Positions 21,338 through 30,018 of a stretch of 41,904 nucleotides of DNA are shown here, in pieces. The position numbers and the translations under genes are program-made. This DNA comes from a virus, in IMG/VR virus record IMGVR_UViG_3300034072_000546, positions 1 through 41,904 of that record; one strand, 5' to 3'. The number at the start of each line of letters is the position of its first letter. Position 1 is the stretch's first letter. The notes below the pieces were generated by a model. The model was not told the DNA's origin, made no database searches, and worked only from the letters and a program-made list of their open reading frames with translations.

Positions 21338-21835
21338 ATGGCCTCTCTCAGCGAGAAGCAGAAACGTTTCATCTCAGAGTACCTGAAAGACAACAACGCC
21401 ACCCAGGCGGCTATCAGGGCTGGCTATAGCGCCAAGACAGCGCGCAGTGTTGGGTCGGAGAACCTAACAAAACCTGACATAGCTGCCGCGATAGCTCGGA
21501 AGCAGGAAAGTATCGCCAAAAAGGCGGAATGGACGGCCACAGATAGGCTTTCTGCCCTCAAAGGTATATTCGACAAGGAAGCGGACAAGGACGCTCGCAT
21601 AGGCATCGCAGCGATCGCTGAAGCCAACAAGATGCAGGGCAGTTACGCGCCTTCCAAGCACGAGCATAAGGGTCACTTCACGGTCCTGAACCTCACACCG
21701 GAAATCATTGGGAAGCTATCGGTCGATGAACGCAATGTCCTCGCTGCGGCTATCCCGGTGCTCGACAAGCTCGGCTTCTTTGCTGGACATGATCGAGGCG
21801 GTGGAACAGAGGGAGGAAGCGAACAAGAGGATTGA
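21338..21835 (+). CDS. Terminase small subunit
   Basis: 165 aa. The Terminase_2-type N-terminal HTH is plain: LSEKQKRFISEYLKDNNATQ, AAIRAGYSAKTARSVGSENL, then TKPDIAAAIARKQ and an oligomerisation helix. The small subunit recognises the packaging site and regulates the large subunit. Its end overlaps the large-subunit gene by 47 bases. Confidence 0.92.
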   Translation: MASLSEKQKRFISEYLKDNNATQAAIRAGYSAKTARSVGSENLTKPDIAAAIARKQESIAKKAEWTATDRLSALKGIFDKEADKDARIGIAAIAEANKMQGSYAPSKHEHKGHFTVLNLTPEIIGKLSVDERNVLAAAIPVLDKLGFFAGHDRGGGTEGGSEQED

Positions 21836-23381
21836 GGAAGAGGCGGCGCTGGCTGGCGTCTCGCTTGCGTCCTTCATCCGCGGTGGCTGGCATGTGCTGG
21901 AGCCGGGTAGGGCATTTGTCCACGGCTGGCACATCGATGCTATATCCGACCACCTCAAGGCGATCACTGACGGTGGTTTGAGCCGTTTGATTATCAACGT
22001 TCCGCCTGGCACGATGAAATCGCTCACGGTCGGTGTGTTCTGGCCGGCGTGGGAATGGGGCCCGCTGAACAAGCCTTGGCTTCGCACGATCGCCACGGCC
22101 TACAAGGAAGGTCTGGCAAAGAGAGACAACATCAAGGCCCGCCGTCTGGTTCAGTCGCAGTGGTTCAAGGACAGGTGGGGCAGCCAATTCAATCTGATGC
22201 CCGATCAGAACTCGACGCTCAAGTTTGAGAACGATTTGGCGGGGTTCAGAGCGGCCATGTCCTTTCAGTCTCTGACTGGTGAGCGCGGTGACCGGGTGAT
22301 CATTGATGACCCTCTATCTGTCGACATGGCGAAATCTGACGCTGACAGGATCACAGCAAAGGAAACCTTCCTTGAGGCCGTGCCGTCCCGACTGAGCGAT
22401 CCTGAAACATCGGCCATCGTCATCGTTATGCAGCGCCTGCACGAGGAAGACACGACAGGCGTGGCGATATCAAAGAACCTTGGGTACGAGCATCTTATGC
22501 TCCCCATGGAGTTCGAGCCGGAGCGCCGATGCTACACGGTCGTAAAGCCTTCGTTTCATGACGAGAAGCCGCGCTTGGGCCGCTATGACGCGGGAAAGCA
22601 GGTCTGGTACTTCGAAGGCGATGCGATCCCCGACAATCGGAGAGAGTATGTCGAAAAGTCGGAACGGAAAGCGGTTTACTCTCAGGATATTCGGACGGAA
22701 GAGGGCGAGCTTCTATTCACCAAGCGCTTCTCTCGTGAAGTGGTGGAGCGCGATAAGATATCGCTCGGTTCGGTAGGGCATGCAGGGCAGAATCAGCAGC
22801 GACCGGCACCACGCGGCGGCGGTATGTTCAAGCGGTCATTCTTTAGTATCGTGAAGGCCATTCCGGCTGGTACTCGCTTCATTCGGGGCTGGGATTTGGC
22901 GGCGACAGAAGACGGCGACGGGGCAAGAACCGCAGGCGTCAAAATCGGAAGAATGCCAGACGGCAAGTTCATCATTGCTCATTGCGTTGCGGACAGGCTT
23001 TCGCCGGCTGGGGTTCGAACGCTGATAAAGAACACGGCTGAGCAAGACGGACGCGAATGTTCCGTCTCGATGCCAAAAGACCCCGGCCAGGCAGGCAAGG
23101 ATCAGGCGCAGCAACTGGTTTCCATGCTGGCTGGATACAAGGCTAGGGCCACGCCTGAAAGCGGCGACAAGGTAACGCGTGCTGAGCCTCTCGCAGCGCA
23201 ATGCGAAGCCGGGAACGTGGTTCTGCTGTCTGGCGCATGGAATGACGATTTTCTGGATGAGGTTGAAGTGTTCCCGAATGGGAAGCTGAAAGACATCGTG
23301 GATGCTTCCAGTCGGGCATTCAACGAACTCGCGCTGCCGCAGCCAACATCCACCACAACAAGGGTATCGGGTCTGATTTGA
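21789..23381 (+). CDS. Terminase large subunit
   Basis: 530 aa from ATG at 21789 (MIEAVEQREEANKRIEEEAA), inside the small-subunit gene. ATPase: atypical Walker A NVPPGTMKSLTVGVFWPAWE near residue 68, Walker B RVIIDDPL near 168, then IVIVMQRLHEEDTTG as coupling motif. Nuclease: GWDLAATEDGDGARTAG near 367 and a late DASSRAFNEL Asp. This is the PPGxxKS type common in alphaproteobacterial siphoviruses. It pumps DNA into the prohead at the portal and cuts concatemers. TGATG overlap with the portal gene. Confidence 0.95.
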   Translation: MIEAVEQREEANKRIEEEAALAGVSLASFIRGGWHVLEPGRAFVHGWHIDAISDHLKAITDGGLSRLIINVPPGTMKSLTVGVFWPAWEWGPLNKPWLRTIATAYKEGLAKRDNIKARRLVQSQWFKDRWGSQFNLMPDQNSTLKFENDLAGFRAAMSFQSLTGERGDRVIIDDPLSVDMAKSDADRITAKETFLEAVPSRLSDPETSAIVIVMQRLHEEDTTGVAISKNLGYEHLMLPMEFEPERRCYTVVKPSFHDEKPRLGRYDAGKQVWYFEGDAIPDNRREYVEKSERKAVYSQDIRTEEGELLFTKRFSREVVERDKISLGSVGHAGQNQQRPAPRGGGMFKRSFFSIVKAIPAGTRFIRGWDLAATEDGDGARTAGVKIGRMPDGKFIIAHCVADRLSPAGVRTLIKNTAEQDGRECSVSMPKDPGQAGKDQAQQLVSMLAGYKARATPESGDKVTRAEPLAAQCEAGNVVLLSGAWNDDFLDEVEVFPNGKLKDIVDASSRAFNELALPQPTSTTTRVSGLI

Positions 23382-24733
23382 TGGAAGACGTTAAAACAAC
23401 GCACCCGGATATCACGCCGGATCGGGTAGCCGATTGGCGATTGATGCGCGACACTATGCAGGGCGCGCGAGCAGTGAAACGGTGTGGCGAGACTTATCTG
23501 CCAATGCCATCCGGGTTCAAGTCGATGGAAGACGGTGGCAGGGAGGCCTATGAAAAGGCCTACAAGCGCCGCGCTATCGTGCCTGACATTCTGGCGCCGT
23601 CTGTCGCGGCGATGATCGGCATCATTCATGCCAAGGAAACGCAGATCGCCATTCCCGATGGCCTCTCTTCGATCTGGGAGAATGCGGACGGCGAAGGAAT
23701 GAGCCTTGAGGCATTCCACCGTCGGATTACCCGCTATCTGCTCTGGTTGGGCCGATATGGGGTTCTGACGACCGCGCCGGCGGAAGGCGGGGAGCCTTTC
23801 CTCGCTGGATATGCCGGGGACAGCATCATCAACTGGGATCGCGATTTCTTCGTGATGGATGAGAGCGGCAAGAAGCGGTTCGGTTTCGAGTGGAAGGATA
23901 ATCCGAAGTTCCGCGTTCTGGACCTCGTTGACGGATACTATGTGTCGACGGTCTATGAGGGAGAGAGTCTCGATACGGTGGCAGTCTCCGAGCCTGTGGC
24001 GCTCGGTGGTGGCCGTCTCGACTTCGTTCCGTTCTATGTCGGTAACGCCCGTGACGTCGTTCCCGCAGTAGAGACCCCGCCACTGGTCGGCATCGCGAAT
24101 GCCATCATCAACGCTTATCAGCTTTCCGCTGACTGGCGCTGGCAGCTTTACATGTCGGGCCAGGAGACGCTTGTGGCCATCAATGGTGAGGCTCCCAAGA
24201 CCGTCGGCGCTGGAGTCGTGCATCAGATGATGGGCAACGACACAATGACACCTGACCTGAAATACGTGTCTCCGACGTGTGCCGGTATCCAGAAGCACGA
24301 GGATGCAATCGAGAAGCAGAAGGAAGCCGCGGTTATGGCCGGCGCCCGGATGTTTGAGCAGCAGCAGTCAACGCAAGAGAGCGGCGAGGCGCGCAAGCTT
24401 CGTTTCGCCAGCGAGACAGCGAACCTCATGAGCGTTGCGCAGGTGTCTGCTGCCTTGCTTGAGCGAGGTTTGAAGGCCGCAGCGCGCATGAAGGGACTTG
24501 ACGACAAGGATATCGTGGTTGTTCCCCCTAAAGACCTTCTCGACAGCACCATGTCGCCGGCGGATTTCGCACAGCTGTTCAGCGTCTATACCCAGAACGG
24601 CATTTCTTGGGAAACATTCTACGAACGCGGCCAGGCAGGCGGGATATTCTCGTCGGAGCGGGACGCAGATGAGGAATACGCGCTTATCGACCCTGAAGGC
24701 GCGGAAGAGGAGCGGCTCGCAGCAGTCGCCTGA
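23381..24733 (+). CDS. Portal protein (DUF4055 type)
   Basis: 450 aa from ATG at 23381. Sequence features of DUF4055 portal-like proteins: WRLMRDTMQGARAVKRCGET, YLPMP, YEKAYKRRAIVPDILAPSVA, a mid region with YGVLTTAPAEGG, and a C-terminal LSADWRWQLYMSGQETLVAI followed by ATMAG-type helices and TQESGEARKLRFASETANLM. The position after the large terminase supports a dodecameric portal, the DNA entry point of the head. The C-terminus is acidic. Confidence 0.88.
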   Translation: MEDVKTTHPDITPDRVADWRLMRDTMQGARAVKRCGETYLPMPSGFKSMEDGGREAYEKAYKRRAIVPDILAPSVAAMIGIIHAKETQIAIPDGLSSIWENADGEGMSLEAFHRRITRYLLWLGRYGVLTTAPAEGGEPFLAGYAGDSIINWDRDFFVMDESGKKRFGFEWKDNPKFRVLDLVDGYYVSTVYEGESLDTVAVSEPVALGGGRLDFVPFYVGNARDVVPAVETPPLVGIANAIINAYQLSADWRWQLYMSGQETLVAINGEAPKTVGAGVVHQMMGNDTMTPDLKYVSPTCAGIQKHEDAIEKQKEAAVMAGARMFEQQQSTQESGEARKLRFASETANLMSVAQVSAALLERGLKAAARMKGLDDKDIVVVPPKDLLDSTMSPADFAQLFSVYTQNGISWETFYERGQAGGIFSSERDADEEYALIDPEGAEEERLAAVA

Positions 24734-24781
24734 AATCGGCCGTAACGCGGCCATATCAACCACCAGCAGGAGAAAAGGCCA

Positions 24782-25504
24782 ATGGCCCTGAAACTCGTTC
24801 TGGACTCGCTCGACAACGTCGAGGAGGCCATCAAGTCCCTTTATGTCGAACATTCGGATGGCAAGTTTCATCTGGATACCGACGCCGACAGCGTCCGCGG
24901 TCACCGCGACGTTCTCCCCCTTGCCAACGCCTATGAGCGCACCAAGGCCGATCTGGCTACCGCCAAGACTGATCTTGCCGCCGCGAAACAGAAAGCGGCG
25001 CCAGAAGACTTCGACCCGGAGACGTGGAAGAAGTTGAAGGACGGCAAGACCGATGACGCCGCGCACCAGCGCCAGCTTGTCGAGCTTCGCAAGACCCTCG
25101 AAGCCGAGCGCGATGAGTGGAAAGGCAAGTTCGAAGGCGAAGTCACCAAGGGCAAAAAGGCCGCCGTCAATGCGGCACTGACTGACGCCCTCTCAGCCTC
25201 CGGCATCACCAACCCGACATTCGTAAAGGCCGCCCGTGCGCTTCTGGAGCCGCGTGTGGCTATGGATACGGATGAAGCCTCCATGGATATCGGCCTTGGC
25301 CCCATGGGCATTGCCGAAGCCGTCAAGCGCTGGTCCGCAGGTGATGAAGGGAAGGCCTTCGTGGCTCCTGCCAAAGGCGACAATGCCAGGGGCAACGAGA
25401 ACGGCCACCAACATCAGCAGGTGAAGGGTGACTTCGGCGGGGATGCCAAGGCTCGCGCTGCCGCAATCTCAGCAAAGTTCCCTGAACTGAGCGAAGGTGC
25501 CTGA
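24782..25504 (+). CDS. Capsid scaffolding protein
   Basis: 240 aa. Begins MALKLVLDSLDNVEEAIKSL, then a charged helical core (AYERTKADLATAKTDLAAAK, RKTLEAERDEWKGKFEGEVT), and a polar Gly/His/Gln-rich C-terminus. This is the GP20-like scaffolding pattern: an N-terminal short folded part, a long coiled coil and a capsid-binding tail. Its place between portal and major capsid genes agrees. It shapes the prohead and leaves before DNA entry. Confidence 0.82.
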   Translation: MALKLVLDSLDNVEEAIKSLYVEHSDGKFHLDTDADSVRGHRDVLPLANAYERTKADLATAKTDLAAAKQKAAPEDFDPETWKKLKDGKTDDAAHQRQLVELRKTLEAERDEWKGKFEGEVTKGKKAAVNAALTDALSASGITNPTFVKAARALLEPRVAMDTDEASMDIGLGPMGIAEAVKRWSAGDEGKAFVAPAKGDNARGNENGHQHQQVKGDFGGDAKARAAAISAKFPELSEGA

Positions 25505-25533
25505 CACCTGACAATTCGCCCTTATGGGCGCCT

Positions 25534-25572
25534 CCCGTGATCTCAATGAGGTGACGGGCATCTGGGCAATGC
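25534..25572 (+). promoter_or_regulatory. Hairpins upstream of the major capsid gene
   Basis: CCCGT...ACGGG (25534-25538 with 25554-25558), with CTC/GAG inside, then GCAT/ATGC at 25558-25572. There is no T-tract, so this is not a clear terminator. It may stabilise or process the strongly expressed capsid mRNA. Confidence 0.35.
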
Positions 25573-25617
25573 CCGCAATCACACCCAACCATCACGGAAA
25601 TCAGAAAGGAAACGACC

Positions 25618-26586
25618 ATGTCTCTTTCGCAGATGCAGGTCTTCAACAAATACTTCATGCCAGCGACCATCGAAACACTTGCCCAGATGGTCGAGAAGTT
25701 CAACGCGGCTTCCGGCGGCGCTATCCGTCTGACCACGGAAGGCTTCGAAGGTGATTTCCTTCAGGAATCGTTCTACGCTGCCATTCACTCGGCCCAGCGC
25801 CGCGTTGATCGCTATGCTGCTCAGGCCAGCGCTTCGGCCACCGACCTGACGCAGCTCAAGCACTCATCCGTCAAGGTTGCCGGCGGCTTCGGCCCGGTTC
25901 GCTATGAGCCGTCGCAGATGACTTGGTTGGACAAGCCGACCGCAGAAGGAATCGAGGTTGCTTCCCGCAACTTCGCAGAGGCGCTTCTCCGCGACCAGCT
26001 GAACACCGCTGTGGCTGCGCTCGTCGCGGCTATCAGCAATCAGGCGGCCGCCACCAACGACGTGTCCGCAACTGCGGGCATCAGCTACATCACCATGAAC
26101 GACGCCCACGCCAAGTTCGGTGATCATTCCGGCAATCTCATCTCCCAGGTGATGAACGGTACGGCCTATCACAAGCTGATCGGCCTCAACCTCGCCAACA
26201 CGCAGCAGCTTTTCCAGGCTGCAAACGTTCGCGTTGTGGATATCCTCGGCAAGATGGTTATCGTCACCGATGCTCCGGCTCTCTACGAGGCTGGCACGCC
26301 GAACAAGCTCAAGGTGCTCTCTCTGGTGGCAAATGCCGCCACGGTATCTGACAGCCGCGACATCATCTCGAACATCGAGACGAAGAACGGCCAGACCCGC
26401 ATCGAGACGACGCTGCAGGTGGATTACACCTTCGGCCTCGGCCTCAAGGGCTACACTTGGGATGAAGGCAACGGTGGCAAGTCCCCGACCGACGCGGAAC
26501 TCGCGACCGGCACCAATTGGGACAAGGTTGCAACCGATATCAAGCACACGGCCGGCGTCATCACCATCGGTGATCCGACCAAGTAA
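25618..26586 (+). CDS. Major capsid protein
   Basis: 322 aa, a usual size for a HK97-fold coat protein. Begins MSLSQMQVFNKYFMPATIET. It has an N-terminal helical arm, a long beta-rich core (VRVVDILGKMVIVTDAPALY) and a C-terminal domain with TRIETTLQVDYTFGLGLKGY then WDEGNGGKSP, like coat proteins of the 'phage coat / gp6' group. GC-rich, highly regular codon use and a strong ribosome site (AAAGGAAACGACC) agree with very high expression. A terminator follows at once. Confidence 0.88.
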   Translation: MSLSQMQVFNKYFMPATIETLAQMVEKFNAASGGAIRLTTEGFEGDFLQESFYAAIHSAQRRVDRYAAQASASATDLTQLKHSSVKVAGGFGPVRYEPSQMTWLDKPTAEGIEVASRNFAEALLRDQLNTAVAALVAAISNQAAATNDVSATAGISYITMNDAHAKFGDHSGNLISQVMNGTAYHKLIGLNLANTQQLFQAANVRVVDILGKMVIVTDAPALYEAGTPNKLKVLSLVANAATVSDSRDIISNIETKNGQTRIETTLQVDYTFGLGLKGYTWDEGNGGKSPTDAELATGTNWDKVATDIKHTAGVITIGDPTK

Positions 26587-26594
26587 TCGGCGAG

Positions 26595-26622
26595 GGGCGG
26601 GCTACGGCTCGCCCTTTCCTTT
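26595..26622 (+). terminator. Terminator after the capsid gene
   Basis: GGGCG-g-GC-tacg-GC-t-CGCCC (26595-26614) followed by TTTCCTTT. It would partly end transcripts after the capsid gene, raising coat over downstream connector proteins. Confidence 0.6.
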
Positions 26623-26640
26623 CCAATCGGAGACAGTGAA

Positions 26641-27075
26641 ATGACGAAAGAACGCGAGATCGCTTATGAGCCGCATCCGGTCTCCCAGGAACGGAAGGCT
26701 GAACTGCGGAAAGCCGGTTACAAGATCATCGATGCCCGCTTCGACCCCGATGCAAAGCCAGCGCCAGCATCTGGCGAGGTTCCCGCTGGTATCGGCACTG
26801 ATAGCGGCGATCAGTTCTCCGACGAGCAGCTTCGCGCAGCCATCAAGGAAGCCACCGGAAAGGCGCCTCACCACAAGCTCGGACGTGACAAGCTGATTGA
26901 GCAGTTCAACGCGCTCAATGCCGCCGCACAGCAGGAAGAAACCGCATCGAATGGTCTTACGCGTCGAGAAATCGAAGCCGATCTTGCCGCAATGGAAGTC
27001 GAGTTCGACCCGAAGGACAACCTCGAAGACCTTGCTGCTTTGCGCGACCTGACCCGCGAAGAACGCGACAAATAA
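26641..27075 (+). CDS. Structural-region protein with SAP/HeH-like segment
   Basis: 144 aa starting MTKEREIAYEPHPVSQERKA. Middle segment FSDEQLRAAIKEATGKAPHH then KLGRDKLIEQFNAL has the helix-extended loop-helix look of HeH/SAP motifs; flanks are acidic and helical (REIEADLAAMEVEFDPKDNL). Proteins of this type occur after the coat gene in rhizobial phages. The role is unknown; possibly capsid completion or DNA contact. Confidence 0.7.
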   Translation: MTKEREIAYEPHPVSQERKAELRKAGYKIIDARFDPDAKPAPASGEVPAGIGTDSGDQFSDEQLRAAIKEATGKAPHHKLGRDKLIEQFNALNAAAQQEETASNGLTRREIEADLAAMEVEFDPKDNLEDLAALRDLTREERDK

Positions 27076-27102
27076 TCCTCACAAAGCACAGGAGAGCCAT
27101 CA

Positions 27103-27417
27103 ATGAGCGTGGTTGTTTCATTCTTCAAGCCGGGTGGCATTGGTGGCGTTGGTGCGGCTCCAGGAATTGGTTACTGCCGCGCTACGGAAGTGTTGTCAGT
27201 ACCAGGAACCACAACAACTGCTTCACAGGCGGGAGAGATGATCCTGATTGTCAGCAGCGAGGGCGACGTGGTTCGTGTGGCCCACGGCAATACACCGGAT
27301 GCTGCCGCTGCGGCTTCAACATCCGATACCACGGCGGGCTATCCAGTCGCACCCGGCATCATGGTTCCTGTGGCGCCCGGTATAGGCCACAAGATCAACG
27401 TCAAGGCTCTGGCCTGA
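27103..27417 (+). CDS. Small putative head decoration protein
   Basis: 104 aa, MSVVVSFFKPGGIGGVGAAP onward. Rich in Gly, Ala, Val and Thr with repeated short strands (EMILIVSSEGDVVRVAHGNT, MVPVAPGIGHKINVKALA), which suggests a beta-sandwich. Its place between coat and connector genes suggests a decoration or stabilising protein, but I have no direct homology. It shares one base with the next gene (TGATGG). Confidence 0.55.
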   Translation: MSVVVSFFKPGGIGGVGAAPGIGYCRATEVLSVPGTTTTASQAGEMILIVSSEGDVVRVAHGNTPDAAAAASTSDTTAGYPVAPGIMVPVAPGIGHKINVKALA

Positions 27418-27647
27418 TGGCTGATATCGTCAAATTCTATCCAGCAGACGCGGCCAAGAAAGCGGATAACGTCATTGAACAGGCTATTGGCGTCTACGAT
27501 CAGGTTATCATCATAGGCTGGGACAAAGATGGGAACCTTGATGCCCGCGCAACGCTCGGCCTGAAGGATGGCGGCGACGTGCTTTGGCTTCTCGAAACGT
27601 TCAAGCATAAGCTGTTGAACGGCGATTATTCAGGGGACGTAGACTGA
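27417..27647 (+). CDS. Small hypothetical protein
   Basis: 76 aa, MADIVKFYPADAAKKADNVI onward, with VYDQVIIIGWDKDGNLDARA, TLGLKDGGDVLWLLETFKHK. This 'f.p...........(v)iI.G.d.dG.......g..dg.dvlWlLe..k' pattern recurs in many alphaproteobacterial phages next to head genes. Function unknown. Confidence 0.68.
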   Translation: MADIVKFYPADAAKKADNVIEQAIGVYDQVIIIGWDKDGNLDARATLGLKDGGDVLWLLETFKHKLLNGDYSGDVD

Positions 27648-28165
27648 TGGCTGACTATTACGGCACCCTGGCCGGTGCTCTTGCCTATCATGACAGCCGT
27701 GGGAACGCTGCGTGGACTGCAGCAGGCGTTGATGACACAAAGCGCGAGGCCGCTCTCCTGCGGGCTTCTGAGGCGATTGACGGCATCTATGGTCCTCGCT
27801 TCCACGGCAAGAAGGTAAGTCGCTCTCAGGTGCGGGCATGGCCGCGCACAGGCGCTGTCGATCTCTGCTCGAATGAGCCGATACCCGATGACGAAACGCC
27901 GGTTGAAGTCGAGAACGCAACATATGCTCTGGCATTGACGGAACTGACGGCGCCGGGATCATCAACCCCCACACTGACGCTCGGCAAATCCGTCAAGCGG
28001 CAGAAGGTCGGCAGCATCGAACGCGAGTTCTTCAGCCCGCAAGAAGGCGTGCCGATCACCATCGAAAGCCTGCGGCCTGTTCTCACGGCGGTAGAGGACG
28101 CTCTGCGCTGCATCATCAACCCGGACCCAAGCAAGGGCGGTACGTTCAAGCTGGAGCGCTTCTGA
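27647..28165 (+). CDS. Head-tail connector, DnaT-like family
   Basis: 172 aa. N-terminal YGTLAGALAYHDSRGNAAWT, then REAALLRASEAIDGIYGPRF and RAWPRTGAVD match a phage family often labelled 'putative DnaT-like ssDNA-binding' (DnaT_2). In this genomic place, and with this fold, such proteins are head-tail adaptors (gp6/gp15-like). I consider the connector role more likely than ssDNA binding. Coupled to its neighbours. Confidence 0.78.
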   Translation: MADYYGTLAGALAYHDSRGNAAWTAAGVDDTKREAALLRASEAIDGIYGPRFHGKKVSRSQVRAWPRTGAVDLCSNEPIPDDETPVEVENATYALALTELTAPGSSTPTLTLGKSVKRQKVGSIEREFFSPQEGVPITIESLRPVLTAVEDALRCIINPDPSKGGTFKLERF

Positions 28166-28518
28166 TGGCTAGCTTCTACGAGGAAATGCGAGAAGTCTCG
28201 GAAGAGATGATTTCCGAGTTTGGAATGCCTGGCGCAATCCGCCGCACGGTTAAGACTGGCCCTGACTACGACCCAGAGATAACCGAGACGGATTATGCGT
28301 GTACGCTGGTCATACTTGAGATCGATATATCGAAGATCGACGGCACCCTTATCCAACAGGGAGACCGCATGGTGTATGTCTCCACCAAGGGCTTGACTAT
28401 CGAAGTCACCGTCAGTGACAAGCTGGTAATCGACGGGAAAGAGCATGTGATAAAGCAGTGCCGGCCGTTGTCACCGGCTGGATTGACCGTCTACTATGAA
28501 TTGATCATCGCGAGTTAG
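28165..28518 (+). CDS. Head closure / head-tail joining protein
   Basis: 117 aa starting MASFYEEMREVSEEMISEFG. After a helical start it is beta-rich (GDRMVYVSTKGLTIEVTVSD, KLVIDGKEHVIKQCRPLSPA), resembling the stopper protein family (SPP1 gp16-like), which plugs the portal after DNA filling. The position after the adaptor gene supports this. Confidence 0.7.
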   Translation: MASFYEEMREVSEEMISEFGMPGAIRRTVKTGPDYDPEITETDYACTLVILEIDISKIDGTLIQQGDRMVYVSTKGLTIEVTVSDKLVIDGKEHVIKQCRPLSPAGLTVYYELIIAS

Positions 28519-28526
28519 AGGGCCGA

Positions 28527-28901
28527 ATGGCGTTTCCATCAGAAGTTCAGGCCATCCTCGATGCGTTGGAGCCTGAGGTCCGCAAGGCGTTTCTTGACGC
28601 CATCGGCCGGATCACCTCCCAAGCGCAATTGCAGACGGTGGTTGGCCATATCCAGAACGGCAACATAGAGGCGGCTATCGCGGCGCTGCGCGTCGATCCG
28701 GTATTCTTCCAGCCGTTGGACCGGGCGCTCTCTGACGCCTATTACAGAGGAGGAGTGGCGGCGCTGGCTGCACTTCCGAAGATACCAGACCCTTTTCGGG
28801 CGGTTCAGCGGTTTTTGGCTTCAATGGAAGACATGACCGCGCCGACCTGTGGGCAAGATCACACGTCGCAAACCTCATCGCCTCTATTACCGAAGGAGTG
28901 A
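28527..28901 (+). CDS. Head morphogenesis protein, N-terminal part (upstream frame)
   Basis: 124 aa in this frame: MAFPSEVQAILDALEPEVRK, then FFQPLDRALSDAYYRGGVAA and LPKIPDPF. After that the sequence stops looking protein-like (AVQRFLASMEDMTAPTCGQD). The missing continuation is in the -1 frame, which reads GFNGRHDRADLWARSHVANL and joins the next feature. A heptamer C CCT TTT at 28790-28796 lies exactly at the change point. So this is the first half of one Mu F/SPP1 gp7-like minor head protein of about 356 aa, split by either programmed -1 frameshifting or a one-base mutation. Confidence 0.72.
   Translation: MAFPSEVQAILDALEPEVRKAFLDAIGRITSQAQLQTVVGHIQNGNIEAAIAALRVDPVFFQPLDRALSDAYYRGGVAALAALPKIPDPFRAVQRFLASMEDMTAPTCGQDHTSQTSSPLLPKE
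28790..28796 (+). promoter_or_regulatory. Possible -1 frameshift heptamer C CCT TTT
   Basis: In the upstream reading frame the bases fall as C CCT TTT, the X XXY YYZ form that allows both tRNAs to slip back one base. It marks where the recognisable protein passes from one frame to the other. GGGCGGT just downstream can partly pair with ACCGCGCC about 35 nt later, a weak candidate stimulator. Confidence 0.4.
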
Positions 28902-29596
28902 GGCAAGCAGTCCGCGAGACAATCGTGGAAGGCATATCGCAGAACCGGACACCGCAGGCCATCGCGCTCGATCTGGTGGGGCGGAAAAGCAAGGTCACGG
29001 GCCTCCGCGAGAATGGCTTGATTGGCCTTACGCCTGCCCAGGCACAAACAACGCTAAAAATACGCAATGCGCTTCTCACAGGAGACCGTGAGGGGCTTTC
29101 TGACTATCTTGGCATGAAGCTGCGCGACAAGCGCTATACGGCTGTTGTCGAGGCTGTGCGGCGGAATGGATGGGACGCTGCACTTGAGGCTTACAACAAG
29201 CGCCGGACAGTCAAGGTCACGAAGGCTGAATTGATCGCCACGCTGATGGCCGATCACAAGTCCCGCGCCTTGCGCTTCCGTGCTGACCTGATTGCGGAGA
29301 ACGAGACGCTTACGGCGCTTCGTGCCGGACGGCATGAGGGATACCTGCAGCTTCTCGAAAGCGGCACGGTATCGGAAGACCAGATCGAACGGTCATGGGA
29401 TGCGACCGGCGATAAACGGACGCGTCCGGATCACATGGCGATGGAAGGACAGAAGGTAACGGGCCTGTCGGCGCCATTCGTGGCCCCTGACGGTTCTCGG
29501 CTTATGTTCCCCGGCGACACCTCGCTTGGTGCCTCTGCCAAACAGACCATCAGATGCCGCTGCTTCGAGCGGATCAGGATAAGGTACATCAGGTAA
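28898..29596 (+). CDS. Head morphogenesis protein, C-terminal part (downstream frame)
   Basis: 232 aa if counted from the GTG at 28898, but the frame is open back past 28790 and the homologous sequence starts near there. Features: VRETIVEGISQNRTPQAIAL, GLTPAQAQTTLKIRNALL, a long charged middle, and the closing RSWDATGDKRTRPDHMAMEG, FPGDTSLGASAKQTIRCRC. That ending (W.t.gD.rTRp.H..m.G ... RC.C) is the SPP1 gp7/Mu F minor-head signature. A few copies of such proteins sit inside the head near the portal. Best read as the continuation of the 28527 gene. Confidence 0.8.
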   Translation: MRQAVRETIVEGISQNRTPQAIALDLVGRKSKVTGLRENGLIGLTPAQAQTTLKIRNALLTGDREGLSDYLGMKLRDKRYTAVVEAVRRNGWDAALEAYNKRRTVKVTKAELIATLMADHKSRALRFRADLIAENETLTALRAGRHEGYLQLLESGTVSEDQIERSWDATGDKRTRPDHMAMEGQKVTGLSAPFVAPDGSRLMFPGDTSLGASAKQTIRCRCFERIRIRYIR

Positions 29597-30018
29597 TGGT
29601 GAAGCAAACCCTCTCTGCATCGGTCCGGCAGTTCGCCAACATGACCAAGATGCAGATGCGGGACGTGTTTGCCGAGTCCGTGCAGGATGTTGTCGACGCG
29701 GCGCAGTTGCCAAGAGCGAAGGGCGGGCGCATCCCGGTTGATACAGGATACCTGCGCAGCAGTCTCGCCAGCGGGTTGAATGGCACCATTGGCGCGCCAG
29801 ATGCCACGTCCTACGTCGTCACGCTCAGTCAGATGGAACTAGGCGATATCGCGCAGTTCGCGTGGACGGCTCCGTATGCCCGTAGGATCGAGCTTGGGTT
29901 CTCGGGAACCGATAGCCTAGGCAGAACCTACGAACAGGCTGGCTCGCACTTCCTGGGCTCAGCAGTCGCACAGTGGCCGCAGTTCGTGACGGCCAACGCA
30001 GCAAGGCTGAAAAGATGA
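29596..30018 (+). CDS. HK97 gp10-like tail completion protein
   Basis: 140 aa from ATG at 29596, sharing a base with the previous TAA (TAATG). Pattern: an N-terminal helix (VRQFANMTKMQMRDVFAESV), then RIPVDTGYLRSSLASGL with the family's DTGxLRxS core, a strand YVVTLSQMELG and YARRIELGF. HK97 gp10-type proteins attach the finished tail to the head. Position between head and tail-terminator genes agrees. Confidence 0.85.
   Translation: MVKQTLSASVRQFANMTKMQMRDVFAESVQDVVDAAQLPRAKGGRIPVDTGYLRSSLASGLNGTIGAPDATSYVVTLSQMELGDIAQFAWTAPYARRIELGFSGTDSLGRTYEQAGSHFLGSAVAQWPQFVTANAARLKR

Noticed and set aside
23102-24298. 398-codon minus-strand frame opposite terminase and portal
   Set aside because: Antisense shadow caused by GC-rich third codon positions; composition is His/Arg-rich and not protein-like.
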